NCBI RefSeq assembly: GCF_963678635.1
Contig: NC_087063.1
Coordinates: 45,176,101-45,240,100 of the forward strand
Length of the DNA stretch: 64,000 nt
Source of the DNA: Symsagittifera roscoffensis
Lineage: Eukaryota > Xenacoelomorpha > Acoela > Convolutidae
Direction of reading: 5' to 3'
Shown here: positions 36,101 through 48,100 of the stretch, piece by piece
Numbering within the stretch: position 1 is the stretch's first letter
Layout of the letters: each line of letters starts with the position of its first letter
Program-made: the position numbers and the translations under genes
Notes under the pieces: generated by a model
What the model was told of the DNA's origin: nothing
What the model saw: the letters and a program-made list of their open reading frames with translations, nothing else
Database searches by the model: none

Positions 36101-39100
36101 TGTCGGCTTTCTTACCGCTTCGTAAAATTTGTTTCGATGCTAATGTAATATTCAATTGTTTTACTTGGAATGTCTTAATAAGGAAGTTTATTCAAGACAA
36201 CGAAGCTTACACTAGCCAGAAGCGTAGGGTATTACTATTAGTACGATCCTTATTTTTTTTCTAGCCTAGCTCGCAAATAAGTGTTCATTGAATGTGGAAA
36301 CTGTTCACTTATTTGACGGCACTTTCGCTGTAATCATAATCTAGCATTGCAATTTCTTTGCTTTATTTGTGGCTAGTATCGTGATGTAATAAGCGTAAGT
36401 GGTTATTGCAGGAGACTCCTTATCTCAAGGTCGCAGATGGAATCCGAGACCTAGACGTATTTTTTACTCAATCGAGGCTTATTTCTACTTTTTCTTAGTG
36501 CACTTTAAGAACTGTTTTTTCAAGTGTTCTGGCTAGTGTTTGCGAAGCGAAGCTTCGCTTCCTTGTAAAATTTTGGTTGAACTTGTTTAATGGTTCTGCT
36601 TTCGTCTCGTTTTTGCTTGCTAGGTATTTGGATTTTACTGCTTTGCCTCTGTGTTTGAAATTCAATTCTAATTCATTAGCTGAAAGGAAGGAAAATTCTG
36701 CTCTTATTACGAAACTGCCAACAGTGAGAAAAAGACCTGAATCTTTCCTAGTTTCAAAAATATTTCTAATTTGGGATTTTCTTCCAGCCAATTAAAAAAA
36801 TATCTTTAAATTCACTTTTAGTTGGGTTAGTTTTTATTCCAGTTTTTGTTAGGCTGTGATAGTTTTATCAAAAATCTTAGTCATAAAAGATTCTTGAAAT
36901 TAGAAGCTGTTTTCTGATATATTTTTTTGTTCTTAAGTTTTGATTTTCCGTATTTGATTTTTCGAGGTATTTGATTTATCGAGGTTTGACTCGTTAAAAG
37001 TAATGCACGTAGTGGATACTGTTATGTAGTGTTGCTGATTCTTTTAAAGGATAAAGTCCTAATCCTCCAATCACTACGGATGTGAGTTCATATTAATGCA
37101 TACTAAATGGAAGATAAATTACGCTCTCTAATCACGCTCTAAAATAGCACAAAAATACGAGTTCTACTTTTAATCTCAGAAGGAGTTCGTCTTAAGAATT
37201 CCCAGTGGAAGAAAAATAGACCTATTTGTCGATGCTTCTCGAGTTTTAATGGGATGTAATTTAGTTGAATAAATTACAATTTGGTTTTTAATGTCCTTAG
37301 TCCTTGTCTAAATGCATGTTGGCTATGATTCCACTTCATATTTTTTTGGATACATGTGCCTGAAATTATTTCCAGTGAATAACTCTTGGTTTACCCACGA
37401 TCGGGTTCGACAATAAAAATGTTATGAGTTTTAGCTTTTTGGAATTATCGTCATGGCGAAGTTAAGCGTCTTTTTTATTTCGTCTCTTCGACAACATATC
37501 CCGATATCAGTGACTTATCAGACGGTCAAGTGTTTTTCCGCTAATTACGCTTGCGATTAGCAATCGCTTTCCGATGGGAACAGGGTTTGCATTCGCAAAC
37601 AATTGTTGGATCTACTAAACAATCTCTCCCCCCCCCCATTGTATCTACTAGACAATCTCCCCCCCCCCTTTTCTTGAAAGGGGGGTTTGTTAAGTAGATC
37701 CCAATTGTTTTTTAGAAACAAAAATTTAAAATGAAATTTTTTTAATGTGTTAATTTATACCTTATTTGGCATTATATTTTTCATTTTTTACTTGTATAGC
37801 TTGTTACGTTTTGTTCATTTTATGAAAGCTGTGAAATTTCTGTTTTGCGCATTTTGAAGCTCATGTTTCGCCGCTTTCTCGCATGGGGCTTTTTCTCGGT
37901 TGCCTTTGATTTCTATAAGCTTCAGCGGCGCAATTAAGTAGATCAGTCAACTAGAAAACGTATATCTCCTATGAATTTATTTTTCAAACCTCATTTTCAA
38001 AACTCAACAAAACAAACACTTCTAACAAGCCTGCACTCAGCACGTGCATTGCACAAAAGTTGAAATGGTAACTTATTTTGTGTGATAAAGTTAAGTCTAT
38101 CAAAATTTATGCATGTGATGGAATATGAGACCAGCTGCGCCAACACAAAACAAAAACGGTATGATCGAAAAATGTATTGGATATGTGTAAATTTCAGTAC
38201 AAGAGATAAATGCAGTGCATTGAAAAAATATTCTCCTAGACGTGTCTTTGTTAGACTATGGTCATGTGCTTTGAATCATGTGCTGTGCTGTGCTATATAT
38301 GACAGTGTTGTAACGTGTGCTGTTGTAACAAAACCAGCAACCAGATCAGATCCAACACGTCGAATATATTGAAAAAGAAATCAGACTGAAACAACGACAA
38401 CGAAAAGACGGCGAATACATAATTGAACGTGAAGTAAAGATGCAGCGTTATGCATGTACAGTGGAGTAGTAACGTGTTTTGTGCAACGTGTGCATTTAAT
38501 GTTATTGATTGCTCAAGATGCTAGACGGACTGTACTGGACCATTTTGTGCACACCTCACTTTGGTGTATTTACTCTCATTCGAATAGTCCATCGTCAAGC
38601 ATCTATCTACAGCGCAAAATTTCTGTCTGCTGTACAAATATTCGCCAATCATTTCATGTCGAGGTTTTAGTTTGTCTCTCTCTATCTCTGGTCTAAAGCA
38701 GCACAATTAGTGACTGAAGAAGAATGAAACTGTTGAGTAACTGCAAGAATAATAGTCAGTCAGCTACCTTACCGAGCTATGACCAAATTAAGTAAGTTTT
38801 ATTTGTGGGTGAAGAAATAAATTTTACTCTGATTCATTTCAATGTCGCAAGACGTTTCCGTGTTCCTGGAACTCGTGATTACATAGATTATTGACTGAAT
38901 AAATTCATGTTTACCGATTTAAACTAAGCTGGGTTTATTCGTGAGTAACGGCTTTACTTTGTGCTGAACTTACGCGACTTTGGCAGCGAGATTTACTAAG
39001 CGCACTGAAGTTTGTTTAGTTCCCAAATTATCTTCACCTTTTATTTTTTCACTGCAGACGAATATCTTGTCTTATCTTTTCATCCGTGAGTTACTTCAAT

Positions 39101-42100
39101 GTTCTCGACTATCTGTTTGCTGTAAGTTATAATTTTTTCGAGATTAAAGTTTCCGAGAAGTGTTTGCGTTTGAGATTTTTGTATACAAATGATATTTAAG
39201 AAGTGGCGTATTTTTCTTCGAATCACGCTAAACCAACAGCGACTTTTAGGCAGGCAAATGTATAGAGAACATGAAGATTGACTGTTGTGTTTAAAAATGA
39301 TCGGGAGGCAAGGTTAATACTTTTCGTAATATTTAATCGGAAGTAGGATTGTTTGTCAAGAAATAGCAAACGACTACATGCGAGTGCCTGGATAGATCTA
39401 TACCTCTATACCAACTAGAACCGCAGGGTAGAGTGCTATTTTCCAAATGCCTTGAGGCGGAGTTGACGTCACGCCATGTCAACTGAAGTAATCACATGAC
39501 AATGGACTCTCCTCCTCCTCACGGAAATCTTAATCTCAATTTTGAGGCGCCAGCCGTTCCACAGTTACTGCTGTGCACATGGATCGGAAGCTGTTCTGAT
39601 TTGTGTCCCAGCTTTACATGGTATGGTATGGTACCAGGTCTGATATGGTATAGTATCTCTATGTAGAATACAATAGCCGAAGCGCGGCTGCTATTGTGGC
39701 ATGGGTATTGCGTATGGACAGGGCGAAGGGAGAAAACAGGAGGAACGACTTAGATCGATCGATTGCAACCGTTCTAAATTGACTTGGATCCTCTTTTCTC
39801 TTCTCTTTAGTCCACTTCGTGTGCCTCTAACAGTCGCCTTCCAACCGAGTGTTGCAATTGCAATGGGGGACACTTACTTCCTTCCCTCCCTCAGTTCCCT
39901 TCCCATTGCACTACTGACTTGTAGGCAAAAGCAGGCACGTAGAGATAGGTATAATGTGTTCCATATTCTGTCTATCTGCCTGCGGAGACTACATAGTAGC
40001 AGTAGAAGTACTACTTGCTCCGTGTATATAGGGGAATGATTGCATTACATTTGGAATATAATCAAGCGAATATTTCCAATGGAATCAGACCATAGTGCAT
40101 TATTAGCGTAGAGCAAGCGCCTCTGTCCTTTAGCTGTAGCTACCTACAACTGAATGTTGCTGAGCATGAATTGACGGCACAACACACAATCGAACAGCGA
40201 AAATCCGCGTGCTACTATGCTAACGCACAGCTAACTTTTTGCAAATCCAAACAGGGACGTGTGTTAGGAAAAATTCTTTTCTGTTGCTGTTGTGTGTGGT
40301 GGCGATAGTGTTACTCGTGCTTCGCTTCCATATTCCCTCCTGCCTTATTCTTCCTGCCATGTTCTCTTAGCCGCGTCTTGTCTTCAGCAGTAATATCAAA
40401 TACAAATAGCCCACAAAGCAATATGCATACGTTCTATAAAACAGCCACACTTATGCACTGCAACTACACATAATAACTGAACACAAAGCCAAATCAAGCC
40501 AACCACTATCTATCCCATCTTCCATTCACTAAAGACGGCTGCAATTTCTGGCCATTTTATTGTTCCTTCTGCAGTTTTTGCCGTTTTTGTTGCTGAATTG
40601 AATAGAAAACGAAAAGCTTTGTGTTGAATGGATACCAGCGCCACGTCGTACTATTTCCGTGCTGAGTTTTTCTCTTGCTCACTGTGATATAAAAATATAA
40701 GTTCCAAACTGCTGTAGAAACTGTTTTTATAGTAGCTGCAAACTATTTCCTCTGTGCTAAAGAATTTTTTCAGTTTAAAAACTTGCGCAACAGACATCAA
40801 CCAATTATGGAGCTAAAACCAGATTAACTCATGTTACCGTCTCTATCATCTTTGGTGGAATGGCTAAATAAGGTATGACTCACGAAAGTTTTTTTGAAAG
40901 TTTTCCAATTTATAACACTTGCGAGAGCAAGTGCCTTATCGGAAACTAAACCTTACTTTCATACACATTCTTCTCTTTATTCGCTTCTCTTCTCTATAAT
41001 TGACCAACGCCGTCGTCTTTCCAGTTACGCCATCGCCGTTAACCCTAAAGCCTGGGGTTCGAGTCGTCGTGGCCAGACCTTGTTTTTTTTAGGTATGTAA
41101 GCAATTGAAATTTTTTTCGTTTGTCTGCTCAATTTTTGTTAAGTTGTCACATCGCGATTATTTGTTTGTACTTTAAGCATCTTTCATTGCAATTGCAGGT
41201 GATGTTCATTCTAGTTTCACAGGAGGACTTCAAAGAATTAGTTTTTTTTATCAATTCTTCGGTTCAAGTGGTAGCAGCTAAGATCGTCGGTTTAGTTGGC
41301 ATATCAATAATTTTTCTTGTGCTGTAAGCAATTTTCATTGTTGTTGCAAGTGTTGCTCTTTGCAGTTTCAAGTAAGACGCAAAACTAAGAAAATTAAAAA
41401 AATTCTTCGTTTTCGGCTTGTGTCTACTCAAAGGTTGTCGGCGTTGTTTCCTCTTTTTTGTCTGTTTTGTTTCGTTGCTGATTTTTTATTCAAATGTCTG
41501 GCATGTTTGTCTGGAATGAAGTTCTATCAAAAATTTTTTCGTTTTCTCAGCTTGTGTCTTCTCAAAGGTTGTCGGCGTTATTTCCTCTTTTTTGTCTGTT
41601 TTGTTTCGTTGCTAATTTTTTATTCAAATGTCTGGCATGTTTGTCTGGAATGAAGTTCTATCGGGACAAACGAAATTTTAAATTTTGGTAGACCTAGTTT
41701 TTACGTGCTCCTTATCTGACATATATGATCAATTTCTCATTTGAATCCAGAATTTTTCTCAATTTAAACACGCCAAAGTAATACCAGTTCATAAAGGTGA
41801 TAGTAGTATGGATGGAAAGACTTACCGTCCTATTTCTCTGCTAGTCAACTGTAGCAAAATTTTTCAAAAACAAATGTATTCGCGAACTTCTAGTTATTTG
41901 GAAAATTTTGGCCTAATTTATAAGAAGCAATTCGGTGTTCGTGAAGATTCGTATCTCGTTCAATGTTGAGTTGCAAATTCTCTGTTGACCTAAGAAAAGT
42001 TTTTGATACTCTCGGTCATGAAATCTTGCTGATTGAATTTGAACTAAATGGAATCAGGGGTATTGGTCTTGAATGGTCAAAAAGCTATCTATCGGATAGA

Positions 42101-45100
42101 TGCCTATGTGCTTCAAGAAAATCAAATCTGACCGTGGAGCAAAGCTTCTCAACGTTTTCTGCAAAAATCGTTTAACACCGGATAATTGTGGATAAATGAA
42201 CTATGTCTGCAAATTCGTTTTTGTTCAAATTAAAAACAATTACATTCTAGAAAATTCAAAACTTTCCTGCTTTTTATTTAATAATTCATTCAAGTTTTTT
42301 TTTTAACCTGGAAGCTGTCGGGTGCTATAAGAAGGGTTGCGAATCTATCTTGAATAAATGGCCTTCTGAATTTTTCAAGATATCGATGTTTTTCGATTTT
42401 TCTGACGAGAAAAATAACTTAGAGGGAAAGGAAAAAACATTCCCCTTTCATCTTAGAAAGCACAAATTTACAAAATGCAACAGAATGTTCATAAACTATA
42501 AAACATACCTATTCAATTTTGTGCTTTCTAATGCCTACAAAAAATTAGGAAAAGAAAAGAGGGAAAACTAAAATTATTTAAAAGAGAAAAAAGGATTATC
42601 ATATCCATATTGCTCTGTTATTTGCAATTGAAGATAATGAAAAAAGAATATGTGGATTTAATTGCGTGTAATTTCTTTTGATGTATCTTATGTATAATGG
42701 AGAAATACATTCTTCTTTTTGAAATTCGAAAGTTGACCTAATGTTCCTAAAGTAATGTTTTTCTGTTTCTTTGTGTTCATCGATTCTTTTCTAACCGTAT
42801 GTTAGCTATGTTTTGCGCTGAAAACAAAACAAAGAAAAACAAAAAAGCAACTAAAACACACTCGAATACAAAGTTCCTCCCTACGTTCAGTGGTCGGAGC
42901 GATAATTTTTTCTTCATTGTGGTCAGAACTTGCTCAGTAGCCGACAACTCATGTTAAATTGTAAATTTTTGTTGTAGTGCGCCAGGAGCGCGAGCAGCAG
43001 AACAGAATGGGAGTGGCAGCTAATTTCCAGGGAGGAATAGCAGTGCCGAACAACAGATACGACCCAGGAATTGGAATAGGGGGACAACAGCCCGCTCAGT
43101 TGATGGGAATGCCTATGCCCTCCGAGCACCAGCCACCCCAAGGTGTCAACGAATTGGACCCAAAATGCTCGAGGACTCTGTTCATCGGCAATGTGCCACG
43201 AGAGATTGAAGAGACGGACCTGTACAAGATATTCAGGAAATACGGGAAAATTCTCGTAAGCACATCATATACTATTTTATAAATTATCGAAACTACATAA
43301 AATACGTGGTAGAACAGTCGAAAATATTGTGTCGTTTAGGATATTGATGTAAAGAGAATGCAATATGGAGAGGTCACCTACGCCTTTGTGCAATATGCCC
43401 ATTTGATCACGTGTGTCGAAGCAATCAATTGTGAGGAAGGTCGCAAAATTGGCCCCTACAGGTGCAAGGTAAATCAAATTTTGAAAAGCAGCAAAGATTA
43501 ATGGGAATGTACCAAAAAGCAAAAAAAAATGCAGTTTGTTTCAAAATATTAAAATGGATTTTTGTAGACCAATTTTGCCAAGACGACTCCCTCTGCATGT
43601 CTGTGGGCGAGTGGATTGCCAGAAGACGTGAACAAGATGAACTTGAAGAGACATTTCTCAAGGCCCCACCCAGTCAGCTACTTCGTCTTCGACCAGAAGC
43701 TGGGAGAGGCCCTCATCTATTATCAAGATGTGAACTCGGCCAGCGAAGTGCTCGCAACAGTCAAGACCAAGAAGATCGACAATACAAGACCATACGTTAG
43801 TACATACCCCTTAACTTCTTCCTATTTACACGAGAAGAAGAGTATCAGTATTGCTTTAAAATCAAAAATTCTATTGCAAGCTTTTTTACTAAAAGATTAT
43901 CACGTAGTCAGATTATAACGAGTTGTTTGGCGTCCAATTGAAGATCTGTTCAGGTCGACTTCTCCAGCAAAGAACATCAAGACTACATCATGAAGTGCAT
44001 GAAAAACAAGGGTGACGGTGGTACCCGCTATAGCTGCAGTCCATCTCCCAACAGAGGCAGAGGTTACAGCAACTCCCCCATGCGCCGAGACAACAGACGC
44101 CGATCCCCCTCTGATAGCCCCCCCAGAGGCGGAGGAGGCCCTGGCACGAGGGGTTCACCGCAAGGCGGTGGACCCGGACGGTTTTCCCCTAGCCGGCGGC
44201 ATGGCTCTAACAGTAGCAATCGGAGCTCGAGGTCACCTTCTAACAATGGAAACGTCGGAGGACGAGGTGAGATTTCTTTACGAGTGTTCAGCTTTTGAAT
44301 AATGTTATCTAAATTTCACAGTACTTTCACAGTACTTGTTTTTGTTTAAGAAAATGCAAAGCACTACTCAAAGACGTTTAGTGTATCCAGAAGATCCCTT
44401 CAAAACAGCAGATCTAGATCTCCTTCGAAGACCTCAAATTACAGTGGCGGTATGAAAAGCAAAGGACGTCATGAGTCACAAAGCAGTCGGAGCAGCTCTC
44501 GGTTGAACAGATCGCCGAATACAAAGACCAAAAAGTACGAAATGAGTTCATCTAATGACGAACACGAGTGGAAGAGTAGCAAGAAAAGTAAAGAGAGAAA
44601 GGAGAAAGAAAAGGAAGCTAAAGGAGGTTCCAGCAAACTGACAAACGGAGGAAGTCCCAAGAAACCGACTCTCTCAGTTCCACCCTTTAGGCCGAGTGTG
44701 CACCTGTCCAGCAGAAGCACATCGAAAAGCAATAACGAGAAGAAATCGAAGACGAAAGAGTGCAAGTATCTGAAGTCGGAGCGAGGTGTAGTAAAGAATG
44801 AGATTCTGTCGGAAGGAGATGTGGAAAATGAGGACAAACTAAGCTCGGAACTGGAGGAGGGCGAGTTCTCGGCTACCAGTAAAAACGCCGATGTGTCAGC
44901 TCATAAGACACCATCCGTTACAGAAGCCCAAAAAGAGCCACCAATGTCCGTCTCTGTATCTAACGAGCCATATGAAGAGTGTGACATTATGATGTCAGAT
45001 CACTCGGACATTGAGGGAGATGTGCTTGACAAGACCTCAGAAGAAAGGGGAGCTGAAGAAGAGTGCAAAATGGACGAGGATGATGATTCAGATAAGACTT

Positions 45101-48100
45101 CAAAAAACGAGGAGCGCCCCCTGTGTGACGTGGACAGAGGTGGAACGACTGATCTGAAGAACGCCAACTTGCCAGACATACTGAGTAGCCTGAAGAAGAG
45201 GCCACTGCATACAATGGACGACTTGAAGATCAACCTGAAAAGCACCGGTCATTTTTTAGAGCTGACTGGGGACGATGTCGGTGAAAATCGTCCCCATTCT
45301 CCACGCGTGGCTACTGCGCTGCTGCAAAACAACGCCATTTCACCCAATCTCTCATTCTCATCAACCTCTCTTGACTTGGCAGGATTGAAACATACGGCGA
45401 ACAAACTCAAAGATGATTTTCCGCTATCGCAAGAAGACTTTGCGTTCAATCCATGTGAAAGTCCAACCAGAGCACTGGATGTGTTTCTTAGCCAAGCTAG
45501 AGCCAAAGCCTCAACCTCATCTGCCGCTGCTACTGCGATAGGTGTTGATAAGAAAAGTGGAAACGAACAAGTGAGTCTGATCGCCACTTCCTCAATACCT
45601 TCGCTGCCAAGTATGGATTGCAGAGAGAAAGAGGGAGAAGAGCAACACGAGACAGATGAAGACGAAGAGGAAGAGGAGGGAGAGGGAGAAAATGAGGAGG
45701 CGATTGGGATAAAAATGAGTGCGATGGAGAATGAACTCCAACTAGAGGACATAAGCTCCCCGGAGCAGTCGTTCAGCGACACAGATACCAATTCTCAGTC
45801 TCGTCAACTAGCTCAGCTTCCAAAGCGTCAGCAGCATAAACCGGTTAGTAGCTCCACTGTTAGCTGCCATTTTTTGTTTGAAATTTAATGAATGGATTGA
45901 GTATTCAGTTCTCTGAACACCAATGGCAATGTTGGTTTTTCCATGAAGTATTTAAAACGGTCAGCTATTTTAGGAGTTGCTGAGACTTTCGATGGGCGAT
46001 AGTGTCACCAAACTTGAGAAGTTGGAAGTGAGCATCAGTATAAGTAACCAGATCAACGAGCAGCAAAGTCCACCGAAGGCGAATCGTGACGAAGCGAAAC
46101 CTCGGATATCCGTTATCACACCATCAGTAGTGTCTCCAATAGCCCAGTTGTTTGTCGCAAAATCTCCAGATACATTGCCAGCACAAAGTGCTTCCACGGT
46201 CATGGGTCGCCAAATCAGCTCAAATGGAGAAAACATGAACCCACCTCTGCCCCCATTACCACAACCCGTAGTCATTCCAACAGTGTCGGTGTTCGCTCAA
46301 CCGACGACACCAACGCTCGATAGTCCGATAAAACCGGCAACTCCTTCTCGGAAGGAACTTAGCTCTATGCCGCCAGCATGGCCTCAATTGGAATACAATC
46401 AGAAATCGCCTACAGCAAAGCCTAGTATAATGAGCGATCGTAAAGGCTCAACTGAGCATCAAGTTGTGCATCAAAAAAGAAGTGCTCATGGCCCCAAAGT
46501 AATCCCCTTGGAACCTCTACCGGGAGCTCACCCAGTTGATCCAAGGATTGATATTCCGAGTGGACTGGTCGAAACCTCATTAAAGACAGTCACGTATCAG
46601 AAAGTCATACCAAAGTCGCCAAGAGGAGACTCTGGCGGCAGTGGCTCGCTTCCAATTACGGAGAGTCAGAGCATCATTGAGGACTGGAAAAGACGTGGGA
46701 TTGTAAAACCAAAATTCCCGAAAGGCGAACCAGATGAACAGTCAGGGAGCAATTCGAATCCTGCGAACCTGCAGCGTGTAAATGAATTGTTGAATAAGTT
46801 CAATGTCACATCTATATTTGATCAGGACTCACAGCGCTTGTCTGTTTTGGATCCAGATAGGAAGGCTGTAAGTAGCGCTGTCTCACCTGCAAGTATCGCT
46901 TCCCAGAGGTCCTACGATTTCACATACCCTTCGCCCACAGCATGGGGAAATACTTCGCCTCACGTAGTCCCGCCTGCGTCGAGTGTGCTAAATATTGAAA
47001 TACCAAGCCCGAGTTCAATTGTGAAAAAGGAGCCGTTGCATGGAATATTGAAGTCTCCAGGCTCAATATCGTCATTGAAATCGGATGAACAAAAAGGAAA
47101 ATCGAAAGAGGCGCCACCTCCATTCCCAAGTCTGCACGTGAATGTTGGAGCAGTTGCCGCATCGGCACCTAACTCGTTGTGTGAAACTGTTGCGAAGACA
47201 GAATCTATTCGCGTGTCAGACAAATACCAACGGAAGCCAGCTGCGGCTGCCTCGAAGCTGACTAAGTTAACGATAAAAACGGAAGACTTTTCGGGAGGAC
47301 TAGGGAACATTGCCTCCTCCATCCCTTCGCCGGTTAGCTCAGTTTCTAGCAATAGCAGCAGTTGCAATGCTGGAAATGAGTTGAAATCTCCTGCGACTGT
47401 TATGACCAAAGTCACGGTGGCTAGTGCTCCCGTAACGCCATTTGCATCGCTGAAAGAACAAGAGCATGCCATAAACAGACCAGTTCTTAGAGATACTGCA
47501 GGCAATCAAAGTTCATTAGAAAATACAAGTGAGACAGCTTACGATTTAAATGTCTCCATCGTTAGAAATGAAAGCGAAAGTGACACATCAAATGCTTGTC
47601 CAAATACTAAACGTTCGAATAGCATAATTGAACCACTAAGTAAAAGCAATAGTGGTGGTAAGATTTACGCCGAAGAGAAGGATGAAGAACGGTTAATAGT
47701 GGACAACAGCCTAAGTTCTACCCAAATCAAAATTGAACCCGAAATATTTAACTCTGTTAATGAGATTGAGAAAGCGAACACTGTAGAGACTACTGTAATA
47801 ACTAGCAGTAGTAGTGTGGAGAGTGTTTGCACTAATAGAGATCACTCAGATAATGAACAGTCTTCAAAAGTGGAGCAAACTACAGCAAGCAATACAATTA
47901 ATCTACCAGATGATTCTGTCACCACCAATTCAACGCAGCTTCAGCCCTACATTGACGAACAACCAACAAACCCAAAGGCATCTGATGGCATTACCACAAT
48001 TGTAACTGCATCTTTGCCTGAAACTAACAATGATGACATTTCGCTCCTAGCTGGTATCAAGATTTCAGCTGCCAAGGATATTGCCGTGAAATCTGAAAAT

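Larger units (their letters stand above)
32963..42977 (+). other. spen: spen intron 7 (10 kb)
   Basis: The largest intron. It holds several MITE copies (33950-35722), SINE-like units, a C-run hairpin (37599-37711), a more GC-rich unique stretch (about 38050-40700), a 134-bp tandem duplication and a LINE fragment. No exon of spen was found inside. Confidence 0.7.

Noticed and set aside
39691-40039. Open frames of 60 and 112 codons on opposite strands
   Set aside because: They overlap each other, lack recognisable features and have no splice or codon support; left as part of the repeat-free island.
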